A stretch of DNA of 64,000 nt from Streptomyces sp. L2 (lineage in GTDB: Bacteria > Actinomycetota > Actinomycetes > Streptomycetales > Streptomycetaceae). The position numbers and the translations under genes were made by a program. Every line of letters starts with the position of its first letter. Position 1 is the stretch's first letter. The notes under the pieces are model-generated. The model was given only the letters and a program-made list of their open reading frames with translations, did not search any database and was not told the DNA's origin. Shown here piece by piece: positions 34,362 to 42,985 of this stretch. The stretch is from positions 496,001-560,000 of the forward strand of contig NZ_QBDT01000001.1 of assembly GCF_004124325.1 (NCBI RefSeq), read 5' to 3'.

Positions 34362-34613
34362 CTACGGAGCGCCCTCCACGTCGGCCAGCTTGTCGGCCTC
34401 CGCGTCCAGGCGCACCCGCTCGTACTCGGCGAGGAAGGGGAGCAGGGCCCCGCAGTCGCGGCAGGCTCGCGCGAAGCCCGCGGTGAACGTCGGACGGGGC
34501 TTCAGGATGCCCGAGCGGTCGAACCTGAAGGACAGGCGGTCCATCCACTTCTCACCCGAGATCAGTTCCCCGACCGGGCTCAGCCGGCCGGAGCCGCATA
34601 TGGCGCATCGCAT
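34362..34613 (-). CDS. Small zinc-ribbon-like conserved protein
   Basis: An 83-residue cytoplasmic protein with two Cys pairs, CAIC at residues 3-6 and CRDC near 51-54, spaced for one zinc site. The rest is charged and helical (EYERVRLDAEADKLADVEG). It recalls small Streptomyces proteins of unknown function. The ATG at 34613 has no strong ribosome site. It converges with the lipase maturation factor gene and follows the GH38 gene on the same strand in reading order (35 bp). Confidence 0.7.
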   Translation of the reverse strand: MRCAICGSGRLSPVGELISGEKWMDRLSFRFDRSGILKPRPTFTAGFARACRDCGALLPFLAEYERVRLDAEADKLADVEGAP

Positions 34614-34648
34614 GCCGGAACCCTAGCCCAGCCCCTCCGTCTCTCGGT

Positions 34649-37600
34649 TCAGGCCCTGCGCAGCCGGAGCGTCATCAGTTCGAACGGGCGGAGCCGTACG
34701 GTGATCCGGTCGCCGTCCCGTGCCGGTGGCTCGGTGTCGGCGAGCGGGCGTTCCAGGAGGTCCGTGACGGTGAGGCCGGTGACCGGGAAGCCGGCCGTGA
34801 GGGTGGCGCGGGCGCGGCCGCCGTGGGCCTCGTGGAAGCGGATCACGACGTCGCCGCTGCCGTCGTCGGCGAGCTTCACCGCCGTGACGACGACAGCCTC
34901 GTTGTCGACGGCGATCAGCGGGGCGACGTCGTGCGCGCCCGTCACCCGCCGCTCGGGCAGGTTGATCCGCCAGCCCTCGCGGACCGCGTCGGCGATCCGG
35001 GCGCCGGGGACCAGGGCGTGCCGGAAGCGGTGGACGCCCTGGTCGGTCTCGGGGTCGGGGAAGCGGGGGGCGCGCAGCAGGGAGGCCCGGACCGTGGTGG
35101 TCGTACCCCGGTCGGCGCGGACCGTGCGGGTCACGTCGTGGCCGTACGTCGAGTCGTTGACCAGCGCGACGCCCCAGCCGGGCTCCTCCAGGTGCACGAA
35201 CCGGTGGTTGCACGCCTCGAACTTGGCCGCCTCCCACGAGGTGTTGGTGTGGGTGGGCCGGTGGACGTGCCCGAACTGCGTCTCGGACGCGTACCGTTCG
35301 GCGTGCACGTCGAGCGGGAAGGCCAGCTTCAGGAACTTCTCCGTCTCGTGCCAGTCGACCTCGGTGTCGATGACCAGCCGCCGCTCCCCCGGCACCAGCG
35401 ACAGCACCTGGGTGACGCGGGAGGTACCGAAGGACCGGGCGACGCGCACGGACCGCCCGTCCTCGCCGGCGCTCACCTCGTCGGCCTCGGTGAGGTCGGT
35501 GACCGTGTTGCGGTAGAAGGCGTCGACGTCCCAGGCGTCCCACATGTTCGGGAAGTCCGGGTGGAGTTGGAGCAGGTTGGCCGCCGTGCCGGGGGCGATC
35601 GTCTCGCGGTCGGCGGTGAGGTCGTACGCCGACGTGACCAGGCCGTTCGCGTCGACGGTGACCCGCAGCAGGCCGTTGTCCAGGACGTGTCCGCCGTCCG
35701 GGCCCGGGGTGCGGGTCGTCCTGCCGTCCGCCTCGGGCCGCGTGGCGCCGCCCGCCGGGACACCCCGTAGGGCGTGCGGGGCCGCGTTGAACAGCAGTGG
35801 GGTGTCGCCCTGGCCGGCCAGGGCACGCTGGGCCGCGTCGGTGATCGCGGTCAGTTCGGCGGCCAGCCGGTCGTAGGTGGCGCGGGCCTCGCGGTGCACC
35901 CAGGCGATCGAGGAGCCGGGCAGGATGTCGTGGAACTGGTGCAGCAGGACCGTCTTCCAGATCCGGTCCAACTCCTCGTAGGGGTAGGCGGATCCGGTGC
36001 GGACGGCGGCCGTGGCGGCCCAGAGTTCCGCCTCGCGCAGCAGGTGTTCGCTGCGGCGGTTGCCCTGTTTGGTCCTGGCCTGGCTGGTGAGCGTGGCGCG
36101 GTGCAGTTCGAGGTACAGCTCGCCCACCCACACGGGGGCGTCGGGGTATTCCGCCTCGGCCTTCTCGAAGAACGCGCGGGGTGTCTCCCAGGCGACCGTC
36201 GCCGAGCCTTCCAGGTCGCGCAGGCGGGCGGCCTTGGCGACCATCTCCCGGGTCGTGCCGCCGCCTCCGTCGCCCCAGCCGGTGGGCGCGAGGGAGTGCC
36301 GGGCGCGGCCCCGGTCCTTGAAGTTCCGTGCCGCGTGGGCGATCTCGCTGCCCTTCATGGAGCAGTTGTAGGTGTCGACGGGTGGGAAGTGGGTGAAGAT
36401 CCGGGTGCCGTCGATGCCCTCCCAGCGGAAGGTGTGGTGGGGGAAGCTGTTGGTCTGGGACCAGGAGATCTTCTGCGTCAGCAGCCACTTGGAGCCGGCC
36501 GCCCTGATGATCTGCGGCAGTCCGGCGGCGAAGCCGAAGGTGTCGGGCAGCCAGGCCTCCTCGTTCTCGACGCCGAACTCGTCCAGGAAGAACCGCTTGC
36601 CGTGCACGAACTGCCGGGCCATCGCTTCTGAGCCCGGCATGTTGGTGTCGGACTCCACCCACATGCCGCCGGCCGGCACGAACCGCCCCTCGGCGACCGC
36701 CTTCTTCACCCGCGCCCACACCTCGGGCCGGTGCTCCTTCACCCAGGCCCACTGCTGGGCCTGCGACATGGCGAACACGAAGTCCGGCTCGTCCTCGACG
36801 AGCGCGGTCATGTTGGACGTCGTACGGGCCACCTTGCGGACCGTCTCCCGCAGCGGCCACAGCCACGCCGAGTCGATGTGGGCGTGACCGACGGCGCTGA
36901 TCCGGTGGGCGGACGGGACGGCCGGGGCGGCCAGGACGCCGGTGAGCCGTTCCCGGGCGGGGGCGGCGGTGCCGTTCACGTCCTGGAGGTCGACGGCGTC
37001 CAGGGCGTGGCCGACGGCGCGCAGGATGTCGTAGCGCCGCGCGGAGTCCTCGGGCAGTTCGGCCATCAGCTCACCGAGCACCTCCAGGTCCTGCACCAGG
37101 TGCCAGACGGTCTCGTCGAAGACAGCGAGGTCCATGCGGGTGAGGGTGTACTGCGGCTCGTGCCCGGCGGTGTCCTTGTCGCCCAGCCAGGTCGGCCGGA
37201 AGGGGTGGTAGTCGAGGATCACCGGGTTGGAGGCGGCCTCGATGTGCAGGCGCACCTCTTCGCCGCCCGCGACGGGAGCGCCGATCCGTACCCACTGGTT
37301 GCGCGGGTTGAGGCCCTTCACCGGGGTGCCGTCGGGCCGGTAGACGAGGCCCTCGCACTGGAAGCCGGGCATGTTCTCGTCGAAGCCGAGGTCGAGCAGG
37401 GCCTCGACGGTGCGGCCTGCCCACTCCTCGGGCACGGTCCCGGTGACCCGGAACCAGCTGGTGCCCCAGGGGGCACCCCAGCGGGCGCCCACCTCGACGG
37501 GCCGGGGCTCGGCGGCGAGCCCCTCCGCCACCGGGACGGGTTCGCCGGGCGCGTGCCACACCGCGACCTGGAGCGGCACGGACTCGGGGTACACGGCGGG

Positions 37601-37663
37601 GCGGATGCGCTCGTCGAGGACGCGCCGGAGGCGGGCTTCGACCAGCTTGCGGTCGTCATGCAT
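34649..37663 (-). CDS. GH38 alpha-mannosidase
   Basis: A 1004-residue glycoside hydrolase family 38 enzyme without a signal peptide, so it should act in the cytoplasm on imported mannosides. The zinc-site motif GHAHIDSAWLWPLRE is near residue 258 and the catalytic Asp is in WVESDTNMPGSEAM near residue 337. The beta-rich C-terminal domains and YGHDVTR segment are typical. It is last in the run GH5, GH85, GH38 on the minus strand, 30 bp after the GH85 gene, probably in one operon with the ABC transporter under LacI control. Likely role: trim alpha-mannose from N-glycan-type oligosaccharides. Confidence 0.93.
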   Translation of the reverse strand: MHDDRKLVEARLRRVLDERIRPAVYPESVPLQVAVWHAPGEPVPVAEGLAAEPRPVEVGARWGAPWGTSWFRVTGTVPEEWAGRTVEALLDLGFDENMPGFQCEGLVYRPDGTPVKGLNPRNQWVRIGAPVAGGEEVRLHIEAASNPVILDYHPFRPTWLGDKDTAGHEPQYTLTRMDLAVFDETVWHLVQDLEVLGELMAELPEDSARRYDILRAVGHALDAVDLQDVNGTAAPARERLTGVLAAPAVPSAHRISAVGHAHIDSAWLWPLRETVRKVARTTSNMTALVEDEPDFVFAMSQAQQWAWVKEHRPEVWARVKKAVAEGRFVPAGGMWVESDTNMPGSEAMARQFVHGKRFFLDEFGVENEEAWLPDTFGFAAGLPQIIRAAGSKWLLTQKISWSQTNSFPHHTFRWEGIDGTRIFTHFPPVDTYNCSMKGSEIAHAARNFKDRGRARHSLAPTGWGDGGGGTTREMVAKAARLRDLEGSATVAWETPRAFFEKAEAEYPDAPVWVGELYLELHRATLTSQARTKQGNRRSEHLLREAELWAATAAVRTGSAYPYEELDRIWKTVLLHQFHDILPGSSIAWVHREARATYDRLAAELTAITDAAQRALAGQGDTPLLFNAAPHALRGVPAGGATRPEADGRTTRTPGPDGGHVLDNGLLRVTVDANGLVTSAYDLTADRETIAPGTAANLLQLHPDFPNMWDAWDVDAFYRNTVTDLTEADEVSAGEDGRSVRVARSFGTSRVTQVLSLVPGERRLVIDTEVDWHETEKFLKLAFPLDVHAERYASETQFGHVHRPTHTNTSWEAAKFEACNHRFVHLEEPGWGVALVNDSTYGHDVTRTVRADRGTTTTVRASLLRAPRFPDPETDQGVHRFRHALVPGARIADAVREGWRINLPERRVTGAHDVAPLIAVDNEAVVVTAVKLADDGSGDVVIRFHEAHGGRARATLTAGFPVTGLTVTDLLERPLADTEPPARDGDRITVRLRPFELMTLRLRRA

Positions 37664-37693
37664 ACGGGAGGCTCCTGCGGGGTTTCCGGGTGA

Positions 37694-39784
37694 TCACCAG
37701 GTGTGGGTGACGGTCACGGGGGTCGACGTGTCGTACAGCTCCCCCACGGCTCGCAGTTCGAACCGTCCCCTGCGCTCTCCAGGCTCGGGACGCGGTCCGG
37801 GCACGAAGTACGCGTGCTGGCAGGTGCCGCCGAGGAAGCGGCGGCCGCCGTCGGGCAGGACGCGGTGGAGTTCGTAGTGGCGGGGGCTGCTGTCGCCTTC
37901 GGCGGGGTTCCAGGCGAAGCGCAGGTCGCCGGCGGTGGCGGCGGTGACGCGCAGCCGGGAGGGGGCGGCCGGGCGGTGCGGGGTGCCGTCGTGGACGGCG
38001 AGACCGCCGAGCCGCCAGCGCACGGGGCCGCCACCGGGCGCGGAGGCCGACGCGGAGGCGGGCGCGGTGAGGCGGACGCCGAGGGCGTGGACGGTGCCGG
38101 TCAGGCCGGTGAGCCGTAGGGTGGCCGTCCGCCAGCCGTTGACCGACCGCACACGGACGTGCTTGTTGACCGGGTTCACAGGCAGATAGGTGTACGGCGG
38201 CGCGTCACCCGGTTCGCCCGGCTCGGCCGTCGCCACCGCGAGGTCGACGCCGACCTCGCCTTCACCCCCTGCCGCATCCGCATCCGCCCCCTCCGTGCGG
38301 AAGACCAGCTCGACAACCGAGTTCACACCGACGGGCAGCCGGGTCGCGTACACATCCAGCACCACGGGTTGATCCAGTTCACCGGCCACCAGCACGCTGC
38401 TGCCGCCCCGCCAGGCGGCGTCGAAGTCGAAGGCCACCGACGGCCGCTCCCCCGCCGTCCGCACCACCCACTGCCGGGACGGCAGCCGGTCCTGGAGCCC
38501 GAGGTGGTTCCACGGCGCGTCCGAGGTGACCTCGCCCCGCTCGTACCAGCGCAACCCGTGCCCCGTGTTGAACACGCTCGCGAAGGGCACCGAGGCCACC
38601 GTCGACCGGTCCGCGACCGACACCGCCGGCGCCCGCCACGGGTCGGTCGCGTCGGGCCGGGCCGGATCCAGGGACCGTCCGGTCCAGAACCGGTCGTCGG
38701 CCGCGTGGAAGTCGCTCGGGGTGCGCCGGTCGGCGGGCAGGTGGTTGCGGGTCCACTCGGGCCGGTAGAGGCCGGCCGAGGCGACGTGCGGCTTCCCGGC
38801 CGGCACGAGCGCGTCCCAGTCGACATATGTGCCGGAGCCGTTGGACTCGACGTCGACACCGGCCCACAACTGGTAGCGGTCACGGCCCAGTCGGTCCGCC
38901 CTGTCCCCCGAGGAGGCCAGGGTGCCCGCGCTCCAGCGGAAGTCGACGAACATGTCGTCGGCGGCCTCGAAGAACGCCTGGTTCTGGTCGTCCAGTGCGC
39001 CCTGCCAGCTGACCGTGCCGTTCACGGTCATCGCGTCGTACCAGGTCACCCGCTGCCCCCGGGCGGCGGCGAGCGTCCTCAGCTCCCGTACGAAGCCCAG
39101 CATGGCGGTGCCGAGTGCGGTGTTCCCGCCGCCTGTCTCGGCGTTCACGAACCAGCCGTCGAAGCCGTACGCCGCCGCGACCGCGACGAGTCGCGCGGCG
39201 AGCGGGTAGCGGCCCCGGTCGTCCGTCCGCACCAGGTCCTCGGTCCACCGCAGCTGGCCGCCGTAGGCGGCGGGCGGCAGGAAGATGTTGCCGAGGACGG
39301 GCACCCCGTGGCGGTGGGCCGCGTCGACTACGGGCGCGTTCGGGGAGAGGATCAGGCCCTCGCCGGCCGAGCCGCCCCAGAACACCAGCTCGTCCAGGTA
39401 GGCCCAGTGGGTGGGGGCGTAGTAGTCGGCGGTGGCCGAGCCCTGGGAGGGGTTGGACGAGGTCGGGCCGAAGGAGACCAGGGCCTGGACGCGGGCCTGG
39501 TCCGGGCGGGCGGTGCGGTTCGCCGGGGTCGGGGTGAAGCGGGCGGCAAGCGGGACCGACGCGGCGTTGAAGGCGAGGTCGGCGTCGCTGTCGGGGCGCC
39601 AGCCGGCGAGGCTGCGCCAGGTGATGCCGGGGCCGGGGCTGCCGTCGGGGAGGGAGTCCGGGTACCAGTAGGAGGCGTACGGCGGTGTGGCCGCCGGGAG
39701 TCCGGCGCGGGCGAGGGCCGGGGTGGCGGGGAGCAGCGCGGCGGCGGTGCCGGCGAGCAGGACGGTGCGTCTGGTGGGGTTCAC
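37694..39784 (-). CDS. Secreted GH85 endo-beta-N-acetylglucosaminidase
   Basis: A 696-residue exported enzyme. The start NPTRRTVLLAGTAAALLPAT is a twin-arginine-type signal. The GH85 domain covers about residues 35-330: GVPVLGNIFLPPAAYGG, then AYGFDGWFVNAETGG with the catalytic N-x-E pair Asn214 and Glu216, then VTWYDAMTVNG. C-terminal beta domains follow (about 400-690), including a fibronectin-like segment. GH85 enzymes cut the GlcNAc-beta-1,4-GlcNAc core of N-glycans in a substrate-assisted reaction. The GTG start overlaps the upstream GH5 stop by 4 nt, so the two are translationally coupled. Confidence 0.88.
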   Translation of the reverse strand: MNPTRRTVLLAGTAAALLPATPALARAGLPAATPPYASYWYPDSLPDGSPGPGITWRSLAGWRPDSDADLAFNAASVPLAARFTPTPANRTARPDQARVQALVSFGPTSSNPSQGSATADYYAPTHWAYLDELVFWGGSAGEGLILSPNAPVVDAAHRHGVPVLGNIFLPPAAYGGQLRWTEDLVRTDDRGRYPLAARLVAVAAAYGFDGWFVNAETGGGNTALGTAMLGFVRELRTLAAARGQRVTWYDAMTVNGTVSWQGALDDQNQAFFEAADDMFVDFRWSAGTLASSGDRADRLGRDRYQLWAGVDVESNGSGTYVDWDALVPAGKPHVASAGLYRPEWTRNHLPADRRTPSDFHAADDRFWTGRSLDPARPDATDPWRAPAVSVADRSTVASVPFASVFNTGHGLRWYERGEVTSDAPWNHLGLQDRLPSRQWVVRTAGERPSVAFDFDAAWRGGSSVLVAGELDQPVVLDVYATRLPVGVNSVVELVFRTEGADADAAGGEGEVGVDLAVATAEPGEPGDAPPYTYLPVNPVNKHVRVRSVNGWRTATLRLTGLTGTVHALGVRLTAPASASASAPGGGPVRWRLGGLAVHDGTPHRPAAPSRLRVTAATAGDLRFAWNPAEGDSSPRHYELHRVLPDGGRRFLGGTCQHAYFVPGPRPEPGERRGRFELRAVGELYDTSTPVTVTHTW

Positions 39785-41037
39785 GAGCGAGGGCCTCCTT
39801 GGGGGGTGGGGAGTACCTGGTCGGGAGTGACGACATCGGTGATGGAGCGGGCGGCGAGGTGGTCCTTGTCGTCCGCGCGGGTGTCGAGGACGGTGGTGGG
39901 GCGGGCGCCGTCGGCGACGAGCGCGAAGAACGCGTCGAAGACGGGCCCGCCCGGGGCGCAGCGGGAGCGGCGGGCCGGGTCGGCCGGGACGACGAGGGCG
40001 GTGGTGCGCGCGTCCGGGGCCGGCCGGGGTGCGCGGGCCGCGTCGGCCAGCACGCGCGCGATGTCCTTGGGCCGCCGGTCGTTGGTGAACAGCCCGAGAC
40101 CGTATTCGAGTTCGGGGAAGTCGGCGAGGGAGCGGGACACGTCGTGGGAGCACCACCAGGTGATCCCCCACAGGTCGGGGCAGTCCAGGGCGTTCGTCAC
40201 GGTCGCCGCGGCGAAGGCGGCGGCGTGCGCGGCGGGGATCAGGGGCGCGGGCGCGCCGACCTCCTGGAGCCAGACGGGCCGGTGCGGATCCTCGGCCCAG
40301 GCCTTGCTCAGCTCGATCAGATAGGCGGCGTGGTGCTCGGTGGGCACGGCGCTGCGGCCGTGGCGTTGCGCGGTGCCGTTGAACACCCAGGAGTGGACGG
40401 CCGTGACGGCGCCGAGGCGGGCGGCCTGGGCCGGGGTGAACGGCATGTCGTCCTGGTACCAGGTGGCGTCGTACTCGGCGTGGAGGTGCATCCGGCCGGG
40501 GGCGCCCTGCTCGCACGCGGCGAGCATGCGCTCCAGCCAGGCGTCGATCGCGTCGGTGTCCGCGCGGTCGGGGTCGGGGTGCGGGCCGGCGGAGAACTGG
40601 TTGACCTCGTTGCCGACGGTGAGGCCGAGGAAGTTGGACCGTCCCGCGAGGGCGGTCGCCAGGGCGCGGAGATAGTCGGCCTGGCCCTCGACGGTCCGCG
40701 GGTCGGTGAAGAGGTTGCGCCGGTGCCAGGTCCTGGTCCAGGCCGGCAGGAAGTCGAAGCTGCTCAAGTGCCCTTGCAGCCCGTCCACGTTGACGTCGAG
40801 CCCGCGCTCCCCGGCCGCGTCGACCAGCCGTACCAGCTGCTCCACGGCGCGCGGCCGGATCAGGGTGCGGTTGGGCTGGAAGTACGGCCACAGCGGGAAC
40901 ACCCGGATGTGGTCCAGGCCCAGCGCGGCGATCGCGTCGAGGTCGGCGCGCACGGAGTCCAGGTCGAAGTCGAGCCAGTGGTGGAACCACCCTTCACTCG
41001 GGGTGTAGTTGACGCCGAAGCGCACGGCAGGGGGCAT
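39781..41037 (-). CDS. GH5-clan glycoside hydrolase, probable intracellular beta-mannosidase
   Basis: A 418-residue (beta/alpha)8 hydrolase without a signal peptide. The acid/base is Glu144 in GLTVGNEVNQF and the nucleophile is Glu259 in VWLQEVGAP, the clan GH-A arrangement. The start FGVNYTPSEGWFHHWLDFD resembles GH5 subfamily 18, whose Streptomyces and Bifidobacterium members cleave Man-beta-1,4-GlcNAc from N-glycan cores (from memory). That specificity fits its coupling to a GH85 gene and neighbouring GH38. A stand-alone beta-mannanase is the alternative. The ATG at 41037 starts the hydrolase block downstream of the transporter genes. Confidence 0.82.
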   Translation of the reverse strand: MPPAVRFGVNYTPSEGWFHHWLDFDLDSVRADLDAIAALGLDHIRVFPLWPYFQPNRTLIRPRAVEQLVRLVDAAGERGLDVNVDGLQGHLSSFDFLPAWTRTWHRRNLFTDPRTVEGQADYLRALATALAGRSNFLGLTVGNEVNQFSAGPHPDPDRADTDAIDAWLERMLAACEQGAPGRMHLHAEYDATWYQDDMPFTPAQAARLGAVTAVHSWVFNGTAQRHGRSAVPTEHHAAYLIELSKAWAEDPHRPVWLQEVGAPAPLIPAAHAAAFAAATVTNALDCPDLWGITWWCSHDVSRSLADFPELEYGLGLFTNDRRPKDIARVLADAARAPRPAPDARTTALVVPADPARRSRCAPGGPVFDAFFALVADGARPTTVLDTRADDKDHLAARSITDVVTPDQVLPTPQGGPRS

Positions 41038-41115
41038 ACGGGGGTCCTTGCTGGTCTGTGCGAGGCGGGGCGAGGCGGGCGGGGCGAGACGGCGGGGAGC
41101 TGGCGGGGAGCTGGT

Positions 41116-41149
41116 TCAGCCCTTGACGGCGCTCAGCCCTTGACGGCGC
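41116..41149. repeat. 17-bp tandem duplication over the permease stop codon
   Basis: TCAGCCCTTGACGGCGC occurs at 41116-41132 and again at 41133-41149. The second copy holds the last codons and stop of the permease gene; the first is a duplicate in another frame just past the stop. Looks like a recent slippage event. Confidence 0.7.
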
Positions 41150-42044
41150 CCTCGCCGACCCCGCGGAAGAAGTACCGCTGGAGGCAGGCGAACAGGGCGA
41201 TGAGCGGGGCCACGGCGATGACGGTGCCGGCGGCGACCAGCCGCTCGTCGTTCGCGAAGGTCCCGTGCAGATAGTTGAGGCCGATGGTGAGGGTGAACCG
41301 GGACGGGTCGCTGAGCACGATGAGGGGCCAGAGGAAGTCGTCCCAGGCGCCCATGAAGGCGAAGATCGCGACGACGGCGAGGGTGCCCTTGACCGACGGC
41401 AGCGCGACGCGCAGGAACCGCTGCCAGACGTTGGCGCCGTCGACGTAGGCCGCCTCCTCGATCTCGTACGGCAGGTTGCGGAAGGCGTTGCGCATCAGCA
41501 GTACGTTCATGGCGCCGATCGAGCCGGGCAGCACGACCCCGATGAGCGTGTTGTTCAGGCCGAGTTCCCGCATGGTCGTGAACTGGGCGATGACGATGCC
41601 CTCCACCGGCACGAGCATCGCCAGCACGAACGCGAAGGTGGCCGCGCGCCGGCCGCGGTAGCGCAGCCGGGCCAGGGCATACCCGGCGAGGGCGGAACCG
41701 ACGCAGTTCGTCACGACGTTGGCGGTGGCGACCTTCAGGGAGTTCAGCGCGTAGTCCCAGACGGGGATGGTGTCGGCGACCCGCTGGTAGTTGTGCAGGG
41801 TGGGATGGCTCGGCAGGAACGTCGGCGGCGAGCTGTAGATGTCCTCGGTGGGCCCCTTGAGCGAGGTGGACAGCTGCCACAGGAACGGGCCGACGGTGAG
41901 GGCGAGGACGGCGGTCAGCAGCAGGTAACGCAGGGCCAGTTCGCCGATCCGGACGCGCCGGCCGTGCTCGTCGGTGACGCGGCGGCGCTCGCGGGTGGCG
42001 GCGGGGGCCGGCCGTGCGGGCCGTACCTTCTCCAGGACGCTCAT
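41133..42044 (-). CDS. Carbohydrate ABC transporter permease (MalG type)
   Basis: A 303-residue inner-membrane permease with about six helices and the EAA loop EIEEAAYVDGANVWQRFLRVALP that contacts the ATPase. The conserved FMGAWDDFLWPL segment near the C-terminus is typical of sugar permeases of the MalG/ThuG group. It starts with an ATG that overlaps the preceding permease stop (ATGA), so the pair is coupled. No ABC ATPase gene is in the operon; in Streptomyces such sugar systems usually share MsiK. Probable substrate: an oligosaccharide released by the GH85 enzyme. Confidence 0.93.
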   Translation of the reverse strand: MSVLEKVRPARPAPAATRERRRVTDEHGRRVRIGELALRYLLLTAVLALTVGPFLWQLSTSLKGPTEDIYSSPPTFLPSHPTLHNYQRVADTIPVWDYALNSLKVATANVVTNCVGSALAGYALARLRYRGRRAATFAFVLAMLVPVEGIVIAQFTTMRELGLNNTLIGVVLPGSIGAMNVLLMRNAFRNLPYEIEEAAYVDGANVWQRFLRVALPSVKGTLAVVAIFAFMGAWDDFLWPLIVLSDPSRFTLTIGLNYLHGTFANDERLVAAGTVIAVAPLIALFACLQRYFFRGVGEGAVKG

Positions 42045-42979
42045 GTCTCCTCCCTCCGGTCGGCCCGCAGGACGAGCAGCATCAGGGCGACGGTGACGGC
42101 GAAGACGACGACGGACAGGGCGGAGGCGTAGCCGACGCGGCCGGTGAGGCCGGTGCCGGTGCGCTGGACGAGCATGACGAGGGTGGTGTCCTCGCCGGCC
42201 GGCCCGCCGCTCGGGCCCGCCATCAGGTACACCTCGGAGAACACCTTGAACGCGGCGACCGAGGAGAGCGCGGCGACCAGCACCATGGTGGAGCGCACGG
42301 CCGGCACGGTGACCGTGAGGAAGCGGCGGACCGGGCCCGCTCCGTCCACGGCGGCGGCCTCGTGCAGCTCGCGCGGCACGTTCGCCAGCGCCGCCAGGTA
42401 GATGATCATGTAGTAGCCGAGCCCCTTCCACACCGTGACCGCCATGGCGCTGAGCAGGAGCAGCCACTGGTCGCTGAGGAACCCGACCCGGCCGATCCCC
42501 ACGGTCTCCAGCAGCGAGTTGACCAGGCCCCGCTCGTCCAGCAGCCACACCCAGATGAGCCCGACGACGACGATGGAGGCGACGACCGGGGTGTAGAAGG
42601 CGGAGCGGAAGAACGTGATGCCGGGGATGTTCTTCTGCACCAGCAGGGCGAGCAGCAGCGGCAGGATCACCAGGGCCGGTACGACGCCCAGGATGTACAG
42701 GGTGCTGTTGCGCAGGCCCGTCCAGAACATGTCGTCGTGGAGCAGTTCACGGAAGTTGTCGAGGCCCACGAAGCCGCCCGGGACCAGGGTGCGCCGGTCG
42801 GTGAAGGAGTTCACCAGGGTGGAGACGAACGGATAGAGCACGAAGGCGCCGGCGATGAGCAGCCCGGGTGCGGCGAACAGCCAGGGACTGGTCGGCAGTT
42901 GCCGGCGCACCCGGGCAGCCGGCGGTGCTGGGTGCGATGCGGCATGCGGTGCGGCGTGCGGTGCGGTGGGGGCGGCCAC
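42041..42979 (-). CDS. Carbohydrate ABC transporter permease (MalF type)
   Basis: A 312-residue permease with about six helices: SPWLFAAPGLLIAGAFVLYP begins helix 1, and the EAA loop is ELHEAAAVDGAGPVRRFLTVTVP. The N-terminal 30 residues are a His/Ala/Pro-rich cytoplasmic tail (APHAAPHAASHPAPPAA). The start is GTG 42979, 6 nt after the binding-protein stop. It forms the heterodimeric channel with the MalG-type permease downstream, and is in the middle of the binding protein, permease, permease, hydrolases operon. Confidence 0.93.
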   Translation of the reverse strand: MAAPTAPHAAPHAASHPAPPAARVRRQLPTSPWLFAAPGLLIAGAFVLYPFVSTLVNSFTDRRTLVPGGFVGLDNFRELLHDDMFWTGLRNSTLYILGVVPALVILPLLLALLVQKNIPGITFFRSAFYTPVVASIVVVGLIWVWLLDERGLVNSLLETVGIGRVGFLSDQWLLLLSAMAVTVWKGLGYYMIIYLAALANVPRELHEAAAVDGAGPVRRFLTVTVPAVRSTMVLVAALSSVAAFKVFSEVYLMAGPSGGPAGEDTTLVMLVQRTGTGLTGRVGYASALSVVVFAVTVALMLLVLRADRREET

Positions 42980-42985
42980 GGCAGG

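Noticed and set aside
37694..40990. A single frame joining the GH85 and part of the GH5 region
   Set aside because: The GH5 part is in a different frame there; the proper proteins are separated by the GTGA overlap at 39781-39784.
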